A DNA stretch of 64,000 nucleotides, from NCBI RefSeq assembly GCF_010389155.1, contig NC_057769.1:18414735-18478734 (forward strand). Reading direction: 5' to 3'. The stretch comes from Erigeron canadensis (lineage: Eukaryota; Streptophyta; Magnoliopsida; Asterales; Asteraceae). Both the position numbers and the translations under genes were made by a program. Below are positions 1 to 10,811 of this stretch, piece after piece; the first letter of the stretch is position 1; each line of letters begins with the position of its first letter. Under the pieces are notes generated by a model, which was given only the letters and a program-made list of their open reading frames with translations, was not told where the DNA came from and made no database searches.

Positions 1-1246
1 ACATGAGAGCAATTTGAGCCTTAAGCTTTTTGTATTTCAACTTATAGCTATCATCAGGCTTGTTATAAAAGGTAGATGGACCAGATTGGGAGACAAGCTG
101 ATTGGACCTGCACTCCATCATGAAATGACCTTTTCTGCCACACTTAAAGCATGTCAGATTGGGCTTGTCAGTGGAGGAACTAGGTGCATGTTGTCCAATG
201 GGTCTGTTGGCTCTTGCCTTAAAACGGTTGAACTTTTTTACAATCATAGCCACCAGATCATCACTATCAGTTTCATCACAGTTTGGAGAGATATTATTAG
301 TGCCTCGAGATTCCATTAATTCAGACATCATCTTCTGCATAGAAAATACATTATCGGAAAACATTAATGCCGCACAGGGTGGTTCAGTATGACTAACCAC
401 AGGGGAACTACTGGAAGCTTGATTAATAGCATCTTTTTCAGCCTCAATTCTATGGGCTTGATTCTCTTCAGTGAATCTGAAGGCTCCATACAATGTTGAC
501 AGAGTATGGGTGTGCAAGGTTTTGCCTTGCCTGAAGACCACGATCATGTGATACCATTTAGATGGAAGAATATCACAAAATTTTTCCAAAAGTATATCCT
601 TGTCTTTTTCTACTCCCATCCCTCTTAAGTGGTTTATGATACTCATAAATCTGGTGTAAGTACCAGTTAATGATTCATTGGGCAGAGCAAAAAATGACTC
701 ATACTTCTTCTTAAGGGAAACTTTCCTGGTAACAATAGTAACATCACCACCTTCATACTGGTTCACTAGTTCATCTCACATGCTTTTGGCACTGGGATAA
801 AGCACTAGTGTGGGAATAAGAGTTTCTGGAACAACCCCAAGGATCATATTTTTCAAAATAGTGTCAATATTGACAAGTCTCTTTTCCTCCTCAGACCAGT
901 GTTCCTCTTTTTTTCCCCTTCCAGATCTTGCTCCAGTTGGATTAAGAAGTGGGTTGAGAGGACTTCTTGGAATATAGGGTCCTTCATTTAAAATTTTTAT
1001 CATGTTTCTCTCAATTCCAGTAACATGTAATATCATCCTAGCTTTCCACGTGCCAAATTCATCACCATTCCCACTGAATTTGGGAACGGGAGTATTTGAG
1101 TAGTGCACATGCACGTGTGGAGAAGCAGGAATAGGAGGTGGTGGTGGGGGATTATTGTTAATAGGTGGTGGTTCCTTGGTTTCAGTATTAATGGGCGGAG
1201 GTTCGACATTTAAATGATTTCCTTGAGTATTCTCTGGGTTGGCCAT
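1..1246 (-). pseudogene. gag: gag of copia element A, one in-frame stop, 3' end off the window
   Basis: The protein begins at the ATG ending at 1246, just downstream of the PBS. It has a proline-rich N-terminus, then a copia-type gag domain (a W-K-A-R-M segment near residue 65), and a CCHC zinc knuckle (C-x2-C-x4-H-x4-C) encoded near 110-150. An in-frame TGA at 776-778 stands where related gag proteins usually have Trp (TGG to TGA would explain it). The same frame is otherwise open from 1246 to the window edge. Gag forms the virus-like particle and binds element RNA through the knuckle. The stop makes this copy non-functional unless read through. Confidence 0.85.
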
Positions 1247-1283
1247 CAAGAAATACGGATCTAGGCAAGTATGTTAGCCTTTC

Positions 1284-1295
1284 GCTATGATACCA
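1284..1295 (-). other. Primer-binding site of copia A (initiator-Met tRNA type)
   Basis: On the minus strand the sequence starts TGGTATCATAGC, matching the usual plant initiator-Met PBS TGGTATCAGAGC except at one position. It lies four bases from the end of the LTR and 38 bases before the gag ATG. Confidence 0.75.
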
Positions 1296-1299
1296 ATTA

Positions 1300-2234
1300 T
1301 GAAGTCCCCTCACACGATGGTTTAACCCATGAGTGTAGAATGACAAGTCAAGTATTGAACTAGAAAGGACTAGTACACTTTAAATATAATGCAAGGAGAT
1401 AAATGAAGTAATACAAGACTTAAAGCAATAAATAAGTAAATGGTGAGACACAATGTAATTTTCAAGTGTATTTTAATTATTAATGTTAAATAAAACACAA
1501 GATTGTTGCGGAACCTAGGTAATACAAATGTAAGTATCTAAAGAATCTATGAATTACAAGTGATCTATATTTGCTAAATAATCTCCTTGATCAAATACTT
1601 AAAGTTGTGAAGTATAACTGTTTAAATCGACAGTATTTAAGCAAATTCACCAAATTGCAAAAAGTGATTTGGACGAGGGAAATGACTTGGTATTTATAGG
1701 GAAAAAGAATTAGTATTAATTCTTTTTGCCGTACAAATAAAGTTTCATACATTTAAGAAAATGATATTTATTCCTTAAATGTATTGATTAAAGTACAAGG
1801 ATAAAGTCACATTGATGTGACCTTTCATACTTTAACCAATCACCTTTACACGCGTGTAAGAACTTTTAACAAAGGACAAATGGATTATCCGGATAAAAGT
1901 GTGCAAAGGCAAATAAGTCAATTCCTCGTAATCAGTGTTCAGACTTGTAAGGTCTAGAACACTAACAAGGACTCCAGTCAGGAGATCTGGTAAAACTGCC
2001 AGTGGGCTCCGCCATTTGTCAGTCTTCTTTCTTCAGGCTTGAGTCTTTGACTTCAGTGAGAATTTTCTTTAGTAGGATGATCTTGACTCGAGTGAAGTTC
2101 AGTGAACCAATCTGGTGTAATCCAAATTCCTGTACAAGTAAATGGTTCACTGGCCTTCTCATAATTTCTAAACAAATCTGCAAAGGACTCTAGTATTTAC
2201 TTCCGGAGTGAGTCCAGTAGATCTGGATTTAACA
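1300..2234 (-). repeat. 5' LTR of copia A (935 bp)
   Basis: In the element's sense the LTR starts TGTTAAATCC and ends in CTTCA. It contains a TATAAATA box on the minus strand at about 1691-1699. It aligns with the copy at 17015-17958 (shared stretches around 1470-1580 and 17200-17310). The right edge is fixed by the return of copia B coding sequence. Confidence 0.85.
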
Positions 2235-4300
2235 AATTTTTCCTTAAAAAACAATTCAGAAATAAAAAATAATACTGAACCAAATTTTTCTAACTTTTTT
2301 GATGATAATGAGTATTCTAACCTACCCTATTATAAAGAGAGAGATGATAAAGATTCTAATAGTGATGGCAAAGGTTCCTGTCATTCTGGTAGTGTCCATG
2401 ATGACATTACCAATGAGAGTGATACCACTGGTTAGAAAATCATTTGATTCAAGAAGATAATAATGTTTTTGGAAATATTGATAATGATCAGGTTAATGAT
2501 CAAATTGATAACAATGATAATATTGAAAATCAGTCTTTGAGAAGATCTGATAGGGTTTCTGTCTTACCTAGAAAGTATGCTAATTTTGTAGTTAACTCAA
2601 GCGTTAAATATGATCTTGGTAATTATGTGTGTTATTCTGCTTTTACAAATGACTGTTTTTCTTTTGTAACTGAATTAAATAAGAGTTTGAACCATAAGGA
2701 TATAATGAAGCTAGTATACACACAGAATGGGTTAATGCAATGAATCAAGAAATTGAAGCATTACATAGAAATAATACTTGGGACTTAACTGAGCTTCCTA
2801 AAGGAAGAGAACCTATAGGATGTAAATGGATTTATAAAACTACGTATAAATCTAATGGTGAAATAGAAAGATATAAAGCTAGACTTGTTGCTAAAGGATA
2901 TAGTCAAAGAGAGGGTGTTGATTTTGATAAAACCTTCTCTCCTGTTGTGAAGATTGTCACTGTTAGGTGTTTAATTAATATTGCTATTCAAAATGATTGG
3001 AATTTATATCAACTTGATATAAATAATGCTTTTTTATATGGTGATCTTGATGAGATTGTGTACATGAAACCTCCTGAAGGTTATTGTGATGTTAATCATA
3101 AAAGGGTTTGTAAACTTAACAAATCTTTATATGGATTAAAACAAGCTTATAGGCAATGGAATGCTAAGTTAACTGATGCTTTAGTTAAGAATGGATTTGT
3201 TCAAAGTAAGAGTGATTACTCTTTGTTTACTAAGCATTCTGGTGACTTGTTTATTGCTCTACTTGTTTATGTGGATAACATTATTGTTACAGGAAATAAT
3301 GAAAAAGGAATTGAGAACTTTAAGTGTTATTTGAAAACTCAATTTCAAATCAAAGATTTAGGATTGTTCAAAAAATTTCTTGGTATAGAAGTATTAAGAC
3401 TTCTAATGGTGTGTGCTTAAATCAAAGAAAATATTTCTTGGATCTTCTTGCTGAATTTGGCCTTCTTGCTGGTAAGCCTATTAATGTACCTTTTGATCCT
3501 AATGTTCAACTTTCTAATGAACCTAGCAGTTTTGATCCTGTTTTGTCAAATATAACTAATTATCAAAAGTTGATTGGAAAATTAATCTATTTGACTCATA
3601 TAAGACTAAATATTGCTTATACTGTACAATGTCTAAGTCAATATATGCACAAACTTTTGATATCTTATTTGAAAGTGGCACTCAGAGTACTTAGATACTT
3701 AAAGGAGCTCCTGGCAAAGGTATTTTCATTAACAAATATTCTTCTTTTACTCTTGAAGCATATGTTGATTCAGATTGGGGTAAGTGTGTTACTAGTAGAA
3801 GGTCTGTCACTGTATATTGTGTTTTTTTTTTGTGTGGATCTTTGGTATCTTGGAATAGTAAGAAACAAAGCACTGTGTCTAAGTCTTCCACTGAAGGGGA
3901 GTACAGAGCATTAGCTGTTGTTACTTGTGAGGTTATTTGGATTGTAAAAGTTTTACAGGATTTACAAGTTAACAATGTAATTCCTGTCAAAGTGTTTTGT
4001 GACAATAAATATGTTATAAAAGTCTCTTCCAACCCTATTTTCCATGAAAGAACTAAGCATTTAGAAATTAATCTCCATTTTTTGAGAGAAAAAATATTAG
4101 CAGGGGTCATTAAACTTGAGAAAATAGAATCTGCTAATAGTATAGCAGACATTCTTACTAAAGGGTTGGATACAAAAACTCATGATTGGTTTTGTCAAAA
4201 AATATATTTGCTTAATGTGTTTGAGAATAAGATTAAGGGGGATGTTAAAAATATGGTTGTAATCTTATTCTTGATAGATTATTACTTATTATATGATTAG
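2235..4300 (+). pseudogene. pol: pol of copia B: linker, reverse transcriptase, RNase H
   Basis: The region starts with an acidic, Asn/Asp-rich integrase-RT linker, followed by a copia RT (RVT_2). The RT frame starts near 2711 and contains G-C-K-W-I-Y-K, R-L-V-A-K-G and L-Y-G-L-K-Q-A. RNase H follows with S-S-T-E-G-E-Y and the terminal A-D-I-L-T-K-G at about 4147. Frameshifts lie near 2430, 2710, 3392 and 3705, plus a probable slip in the T-run at about 3820-3830. The RT catalytic box reads Y-V-D-N at about 3270 instead of Y-V-D-D, so one metal-binding Asp is lost. The frame runs through the polypurine tract into the LTR before stopping. Confidence 0.85.
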
Positions 4301-4372
4301 TATATGTACAGGTTTATGTTGATTATTCTGCCATTTATCAAACTGCTTGTGTATATATAGGTTGATACAACC
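4243..4372 (+). repeat. 3' LTR of copia B, first part
   Basis: The LTR begins TGTTAAAA immediately after the purine run TAAGGGGGA. Only 130 bp precede the Athila insertion. The remainder resumes at 18655. Confidence 0.7.
4368..4372. repeat. Target-site duplication CAACC, left flank of Athila
   Basis: CAACC directly precedes the LTR TG at 4373 and recurs at 18650-18654 directly after the LTR CA at 18649. This defines the Athila boundaries and shows a single integration event. Confidence 0.9.
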
Positions 4373-5680
4373 TGATGTGCAAAATCGAGCTTTCAATTTA
4401 TAAAACTAGAACTTCCTAAAAACTCACTACTACGCACTCACGGGCAGTGGACCCGATCGTTTGTAATATAGTTAAGAGATAAGTCTGTGTTCGTTCTCAG
4501 GGAGTGGATATGACTAGTTGCTTTAGGAAATGGTTTGGAAAACAGGTATTGCTTCGAAAATCCTCTTTGACAATTAAATTAAAATTGATTTGCAAAACAA
4601 ATAGCATAAAATTGAAAAGAATTTCAAACAATATAATTAAAAGTTATCCACCTTGACTTCACTCGACTTCAAATGTGATTGAATTTGATTAAGACCAAAT
4701 TCTTTAGAGTTTAAAGATAATCGTGACAAGATTAAGATGCTCACGTGGTACCACCAACCGTGAACAAATTACCGAATCACCTAATTGCTAGTAAAATTAC
4801 CCAAGCCGGTACCACCAAAGCAAAGACAACTTTTTCCAACAATTAGTTTTATTGACTACCGAATTACCAATTGCACCTATGTGACAATAACGTGGTACCA
4901 CCAACCGCTATGAATCACGTTGACAAAATTAATCTTTTCTTAAAATGATATTTACTATCATACCATGAACTAGCGATAATTACTCATTGACAAGTAACCG
5001 TTTTAAAATCACATATACATTCAACTGGTACCACCAACGAGGAAATATATGCAACCAATATCATATTTAATTCTTAAAAAGAATTAAATCATCAAGATCA
5101 CGGAACAATGATAATTAAATAAACTCTTTTGAATTAAAAATATTGCAATCACATTATTCGTCTCGTTTCATCAAGGTGGATGCTAAACCGTTTAGCCACT
5201 CATGATTGTAGAACAATAATAATCAAATAAAGAGAAGAGCATTTTGTACCTATCGTTTGATAAAGTAGAAAATTGCAAGACAGAAAATTAATACGATCTA
5301 GATGGGTGTCAGTGAATCTTTAGTGGATCCGCCTAAGAAATTATCTTGCTTGGACACCTGATAGTAAACCTTGTAGAGCAGCTCCTAGAAATTATCTTAC
5401 TGTGTCGTAGTGCTAATTATCTCATCCAAATAACCTCTTTCAAACATGAAATTTTGCTAAACTTCTCCATCTTTCTTTACTTGAACAACTCTCGATCTAA
5501 CAAAACAACTTCTAGGTCAATAAATCTTCCGAAAATGTGCCAAATGAACACTTGACCTATCAAGCGCCTGAAAACACTAACAAACACCATAAACGCACCA
5601 AATGCACATAAAATCGACTTAAAAGATATAATAAAATGGCCAATATTGATGTGGGTAATGGGTATAAATTAGTCACATCA
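4373..5680 (-). repeat. 3' LTR of Athila element (1308 bp)
   Basis: In element sense it runs TGATGTGAC to GTGCACATCA; on the plus strand it starts TGATGTGC. It aligns collinearly with 16477-18649 in its first ~550 bp and last ~280 bp. A decayed form of the ACTGCGCCGCAGT palindrome lies at 5399-5412. The segment matching 4915-5295 is missing from the partner LTR. Confidence 0.9.
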
Positions 5681-5720
5681 AATCCCCCCACACTTGAGCA
5701 TTGCTTGTCCTCAAGCAAAT
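5681..5720 (-). other. Polypurine tract and adjacent hairpin before Athila 3' LTR
   Basis: In element sense a GTGTGGGGGGATT tract abuts the LTR start. A short inverted repeat, GCTTGAGGACAAGC, lies just upstream at about 5701-5714. The PPT primes plus-strand DNA synthesis. The hairpin-plus-G-run arrangement recurs at about 7507-7560. Confidence 0.85.
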
Positions 5721-8228
5721 CCGGAATTAAAGTAAAAGCATTCCTTGACTATCAAACTATCAAACAAGTGACAAGTATCAAAAATCTTGAATGAAAACTC
5801 GAAATGTTTGACAATACCTGAACAGTCTGCAAGCCACGATAATTCAACTAAGCATAAATGAAACAAACGATCCTATCAATGTCATTCTACTCCAACAAAC
5901 CTACTTTCGGGGTTGAATATATGAAGAATCACTCATAGCTCAGTCGTGATGTATACTTTTTTACCATAGGCTTGAACTAGGATCGTCACTCCACCATTAC
6001 GGCTCAAGGATCAAGTACATCGTCAAAATAGGCGTCATGGGTGGTTGCAAGGTTAAACTAAGGCTATGTATTATGGATATGTACAATGGAGTATGGGAAA
6101 TTTATAGGTTACAAAATGAAAGGTAAGAAACAAAAGCATAAGAGATATATGAAAAATGTACAAAATAGTCTAATCACCCCATACTATTGATTGCCAACAA
6201 ACCACTAACCCATAAGATGCTATCCCTTGAACACACCTCCAAAGTACCAAGCAAACCCGACACCATTGTAGTGTATCAACTTCAAACAACTTATTGTCAA
6301 CCAAGTCTTCCATAATAATGATACAACAACTTTCTAGATATTTGAAAATGAGAAATACCCACTAGTAGCCCAAGTTCTTTCTTTTTTTTTTTAAATAATT
6401 TTTATTCTTTTGAACCATTTTTACTCTACTAGTAGATACCCACTTACAATAATAAACATGTCTATAATACTTCACTTTCTTTGTTTGAACAATCCAAGAC
6501 AATCTTCAATAACTTAACCCATTGACATATTCTCATAGACAAGAATATTCCACGAATCACCCCACTGAAACTCTCCAAACCATCCAAACAAACCAATGAC
6601 AATCAATGGCCCCCAGATTAGACTATCGGTATAGTTAGGTATAATTAGGTTAAGTTTATATGAATAGGTGGATTTATACAATGGAAAAGGCTAAGTTAAA
6701 AGAAATACATATGTGTATAATTTGCTAAAGTATACAAAAGAACAGTGAAAATGAAAAATGTATGTATATACAAGTATATGTATAAGGTTGTATAGTGGGG
6801 ATATGGATATACAAAAAATAAATGAAAAGAAAGAAAAAATACGGTCAAACCTGAATGCCAATTCGTCATCCGATGTACTCGTCACGATCACTAGGCCAAG
6901 TTCTAGAATCAACACATCACTGGCACACTCTTATCAAGAGAAGAACCCGGAAATGGCTTAGAAATACCTCAAACACGCACATCCTAGTGCAGGGCATCAA
7001 AATGGAAACCCTTACTCCCGAATAAATCCAAGAGCCTAAGAGAGGGACGTATTTACGAGGCAATCAAACCATAACCGTCACCTGACACAACTATATATGA
7101 AATGATGAAATCTCACAAGTGGGTATTTTGGATATATAAGAATGCAAGTAACGTTATCAATCCCGAAGGACTAGCCAAATAACCGTTCAGAACACACTTC
7201 GCCAATTAAATATTTTTGTCAAGGAAAATTTTTGTAGTAAAATTGCTTATTAAGTTAAAAATTAAGTGTCAAAAGCAATTTACCACAAGGACAAGTTCAA
7301 CTCAAGTTTAAAAATCATATCAACTTCTATTATCCCGCCAAATTGAAAGCACCAGTTTTAAACATGCACATCACAGTGAAGAGCTCGAAATGGAGACTCC
7401 TACCCTTAGATAGAATCCAAAGGCCTATGAAAGGGACACATCAACAAAACCGGTAGAAATCTCAATGGCAAAAACAACAAAAGCGATAAACCCGGTAGCT
7501 TAAACTTATTTGCCACCCCCCCCCCCCCACACTTAAGATGGACAATGCCCTCAATGTCCATATTTGGTCAAACAAAAGTAAATAGGGGTAAGCGACATAG
7601 AAAAATAAGAGCACATAGCGGAATAAGGACACATTCCGTTTTGAAACAAGTTAGTCGACCCCGTGTCACAAATTGCGCTTCCGAAATAGGAAGAACACTT
7701 TGGTTGGCGGGAGAAATAACTTGTACCAAAACGGAAGGTGCGAGAGTCATGTGTGCATCAAACATAAACTCAACACTAAAGCGCTGAACTTACTGCCAGC
7801 ATACGCACACCATCATAAAATCAATACATTGATGCCATAGAATAGAGATGAGAAGAGAATCCAAGGGGTCCCCTTACACTTGTGTTGCGCTACAGCCATC
7901 AAATGTAAGAACCTGCTTCACTTGAATCAAAATTAAACCAAATTTCCAAGATTATCAAAGTACTACTATTTCATGCAAAATAAACCTAAGAAAAGAAAAG
8001 AAATACAAATGCAAATGTCTCATCACCCCGTAAGGTGGATACCCGAAAATAAAGACAGAAAATAAGAAATAATGTATACAGTACAGTCATCCATAAACCC
8101 AAATGAATAATCAGACAACAATCATATGACTCTATCCCACGGGACCGGATGGGAGTCATCATCATACTATCATCACTGCTGCTGCCCGTGATAGCCATGA
8201 GGAGCACCAGGTGGACCAAAAAGATCAT
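5721..8228 (-). other. Athila 3' non-coding region between env-like ORF and 3' LTR
   Basis: About 2.5 kb with no convincing coding sequence in any frame; open frames here are short and lack recognisable domains. It contains a second PPT-like module at 7507-7560: a run of about 14-16 C on the plus strand (G-run in sense), next to an imperfect hairpin whose arms are GGACA and TGTCC. Long non-coding spacers before the 3' LTR are usual in Athila. Confidence 0.7.
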
Positions 8229-8231
8229 CTA

Positions 8232-8999
8232 CCCAGCGAGTAGCCTACTCCGGTGCATCTCCCGCTCCTGAGCCAGAGCCACCATAACCACCACCTGATT
8301 GATCACCTGCATATCCAAAACCACCGACAGCAAAACCTCCTGACTCTCTAGCAAAATCAGCAAAACCGGATCCAGTACTTGCAAATAAACCACCAGCCAA
8401 AGAAGATGTAGCACCAGCATCCTGAAACTGCATGGGCCCGCTAGGAGATCCTCCCAAAACATGGGGCCGTGGTGACATATCTCTCGGGGCAGACATGGGA
8501 AAAAAAGAACCGCCGCCTGGACGATACTCAGGAACCTGGATGGGTGGAGGGCTGAAAGGAGGAATCTGAGTGGGCCTGACAAAATCCCGACCTTCGAACT
8601 GAGCCTACCACATCGGCTGATAATAATCAAGAGTATAATGTGTATGAGCCTGCTGTGATCTGACCATGTCATTCCCGGTCCATACATCGCTGATATTCAT
8701 CAAAAGCCCTCCTACTTTGCTGCTGGTCCTCACAAATGTTCTGTACCGTCTGTCCCAGTAATGTGTGATCAAAGGAACTTGGGACGGGTATGGTATGAGC
8801 ACGTGTCCTGGGCTGCTCCTCAGGCGCATCATCCATCTTAACATCCTCCACAATCGGTGGTACTACATCAATAGCACCGGTATCATCCAATAACCTTGCC
8901 TGCTCATTCTTCTTCGGCTTCTTCACAATTTTTGTTATTATCAACTCTTTCTCGGTCAAATGCTCCGGTCTAACTGGCATAGACAACTCCTCATGACAT
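8232..8999 (-). pseudogene. C-terminal part of Athila env-like ORF, not inverted
   Basis: Minus-strand open segments run from about 9000 to 8669, then continue in another frame from about 8690 to 8605 (ending in a stop), then to 8245. The upstream part is acidic and charged (E-K-E-L-I-I, P-P-I-V-E-D-V-K-M-D-D, then a Q/E-rich stretch). The last ~80 residues are rich in Gly, Ser and Ala (G-G-Y-G-G-S-G-S-G-A-G). I assign this to the env-like ORF by position: it is what should follow the env-like fragment at 10910-11640 once the inversion is allowed for. There is no recognisable domain. A frameshift near 8690 and a stop at about 8605 disable it. Confidence 0.55.
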
Positions 9000-9003
9000 A
9001 CAT

Positions 9004-9690
9004 CAGAATCAAAAACTAGCTGAGGTTCTAAAAACATATGGTATTTGTCACTACTTTTCGACTTCTTATCACCCACAAACCAGTGGTCAAGTGGAAAACA
9101 CCAACAGGGCTTTGAAAAGGATTTTGGAAAAAACAGTCGGGGATAACCCCAAGGTTTGGTCAAAAAATTTAGATGACGCCTTGTGGGCATTTAGGACCGC
9201 CTTTAAGACACCGATTGGCACCACGCCATACCGCTTGCTCTACGGTAAGACTTGTCATTTACCGGTTGAATTAGAGCATAAGGAGTAATGGGCGTTAAGA
9301 AACTTGAACCTAGACATGATGGAAGTCGGTGAACTTAGAATGTTGCAACTTGATGACCTCGATGAGCTTAGGTTGGGTGCATATGAGAACTCTAGAATTT
9401 ATAAAGAGAAAACCAAAGTTTACTATGACAAAAGGATCCTAAGGAAGGAGTTTAAGGTTGGAGAAAAAGTTTTGTTGTTCTTGTGAAAATTTAAAATCAA
9501 ACAACCTAAGTTGACTTCTAGGTGGATAGGACCTTTTGTGATTAAACATGTGTAACCATCCAGTTATGTTGAACTGTTTAAAAGGGATGGAAATGGGTCT
9601 TTCATTGTCAATGGTCATAGGTTAAAGTTGTATTTGGAAGAAGAGTAGGAAGAGGGGATGATTGAGGAAGTCCCCATTTTTGAACCCGAA
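9004..9690 (+). pseudogene. pol: Athila integrase C-terminal half
   Basis: In plus frame from about 9013 the codons give K-L-A-E-V-L, then the conserved [11 protein letters not shown] block (9064-9096) with the third catalytic Glu. These are followed by [26 protein letters not shown] and E-N-S-R-I-Y-K-E-K, which are typical of Athila integrase C-termini. Stops interrupt at 9286-9288, at about 9484, near 9555 and near 9646. This half belongs to the integrase whose N-terminal half is at 11655-12058 on the other strand. Confidence 0.88.
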
Positions 9691-9744
9691 ACTTAAAAAA
9701 AGGTCGAGTCTAGCTCACGACTCATAAATAAATTAAGCGCTTCT

Positions 9745-9758
9745 CGGGAGGCAACCCG
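9745..9758 (+). other. Conserved post-pol hairpin of Athila
   Basis: CGGG-AGGCAA-CCCG forms a 4-bp stem with a hexaloop shortly after the end of pol. A Y-GGGAGGCAACCC-R type motif at this position recurs in Athila elements as I know them. It helps orient the inverted segment. Confidence 0.6.
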
Positions 9759-9943
9759 TGTTTCACTTTGTTATTTTTGTCTTCTTTTTGTTAGTTAATT
9801 TGATTGTTGTTTGTCAAGAAAAGTGAAGGTGCGATTGTAAGGGGAAATGGATGGAGGTAAGTATGTTTTCAAAAAATTTTCTAAGGAAAAAGGGGGGTCG
9901 AGACCAGGCATTTTATACTGCAAAGCAGTGGAGGGGAGAAAGA

Positions 9944-10811
9944 CAACTGCGCCGCAGCCTTATTTTCCTGACCCTGGGATTGATTTTCGCCCCACTGCGC
10001 CGCAATGGGGGACGTCCTTGTTGACTATGCCGCAGTCCTAAAAGACTGAGCTCGGGTGTGTTTTTAACCCACTGCGCCGCAGTGGGTATGGGTGAGGACC
10101 ACTGCGCCGCAGTGGGGTCTTTTGACCGGTCAAGTGTGGGAGCGAGGGGTACTAAACCCAAATAAGGAAAGAGGGATAATTCATATCCATGAAATTCTTT
10201 CTCTTTTTCTCTATAATCTTCAAAAAACCCGACGGCTCTCTACTAAAACCCCAAAAACACCCGAAAATTCCTTTAAATCTCCATCAAGGTTTGCATCTTT
10301 CTTCCTCTTTGTCTTAGATTATCTTTCTTCCTTCAATATCATGGGTAAAGAGGTTAGATTTCTTCACTTTTCTTTTTATTTTTCTTTAATTTTTGATTTT
10401 TAGGGTTTTAATTCTCAAATTAGTTAGTGGGTTTTGTTAGTATTGTGAAATTGAGGCTAATGGGTTGGTTAATTTCCCGGATTAAACACTTGTTCATCCA
10501 ATTTTGAGGTAAACTTTAGCTAGGGTTTTGAAAAATTTTGGGGATTTTTGATGAATAAGTGTGGGCGAGGATTCATGGTTGATTATGGTTGATTATAGCT
10601 TGTTAATACTAGATTAATAATTAATTACCCTAAAACTTGTAGCCTTATGTCGTGTTCGAATGATGAACTTGTCCAGAAAAGTTGGCCACTGCGCCGTAGT
10701 GGTGGTGTGTGTATGCCACTGCGCCGCAATGGTATGATGGTGACCTGCACGTGACTTAGACCTCACTGCGACGCAGTGAGGGTGTGTGTGAGCCCACTGC
10801 GCCGCAGTGGG
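9944..10811 (+). repeat. Array of CCACTGCGCCGCAGTGG-type palindromes
   Basis: Copies at about 9945-9958, 9990-10010, 10024-10038 (partial), 10068-10086, 10098-10117, 10685-10702, 10715-10732, 10761-10781 and 10793-10811. Nearly all keep the two arms CACTGCG and CGCAGTG with one or two changes. The copy at 10761-10781 changes both outer arms together (CCTC with GAGG) and keeps the pairing. Five copies precede the presumed env-like start codon and four lie in the presumed intron. Related copies lie in the Athila 5' LTR (18356-18372, 18387-18401) and, decayed, in the 3' LTR (5399-5412). Confidence 0.85.

Larger units (their letters stand above)
1..2234 (-). mobile_element. Ty1/copia element A, 5' end (LTR, PBS, gag); continues beyond window start
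   Basis: Read on the minus strand the order is LTR (2234 to 1300), primer-binding site, then gag running off the window edge, which is the canonical 5' end of a copia element. The element interrupts the coding region of copia B, whose pol-like reading frame resumes directly at 2235. The left half of A and its other LTR lie outside the window, so its target duplication cannot be checked. A second LTR of the same family lies at 17015-17958. Lineage within copia is not assigned. Confidence 0.85.
2235..4372 (+). mobile_element. Ty1/copia element B, 3' part, interrupted by copia A and by Athila
   Basis: This carries broken pol (RT and RNase H), a polypurine tract at about 4234-4242 and the start of a 3' LTR at 4243. 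The LTR is cut at 4372 by the Athila insertion and continues at 18655 on the far side, since CAACC is duplicated at 4368-4372 and 18650-18654. Copia A replaces everything upstream of 2235 within the window. B is therefore the oldest element of the left block. Confidence 0.85.

Noticed and set aside
8669..9190. Minus-strand frame treated as a single 173-codon gene
   Set aside because: Its first ~60 codons overlap the plus-strand integrase block [11 protein letters not shown], which is clearly real, so only the part below about 9000 is kept as env-like C-terminus.
9849..9900. Polymerase slippage tracts and AT or AG microsatellites (for example 19852-19866, 23860-23878, 7508-7530)
   Set aside because: Ordinary simple repeats, except the C/G run near 7515, which is reported because of its hairpin context.
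9847..10161. Open frames on both strands across the post-pol spacer of Athila
   Set aside because: They are produced by the repeated GC-rich palindromes, which read as short repeated peptides (A-P-Q-W, L-R-R-S) on both strands. No domain, no coding conservation visible.
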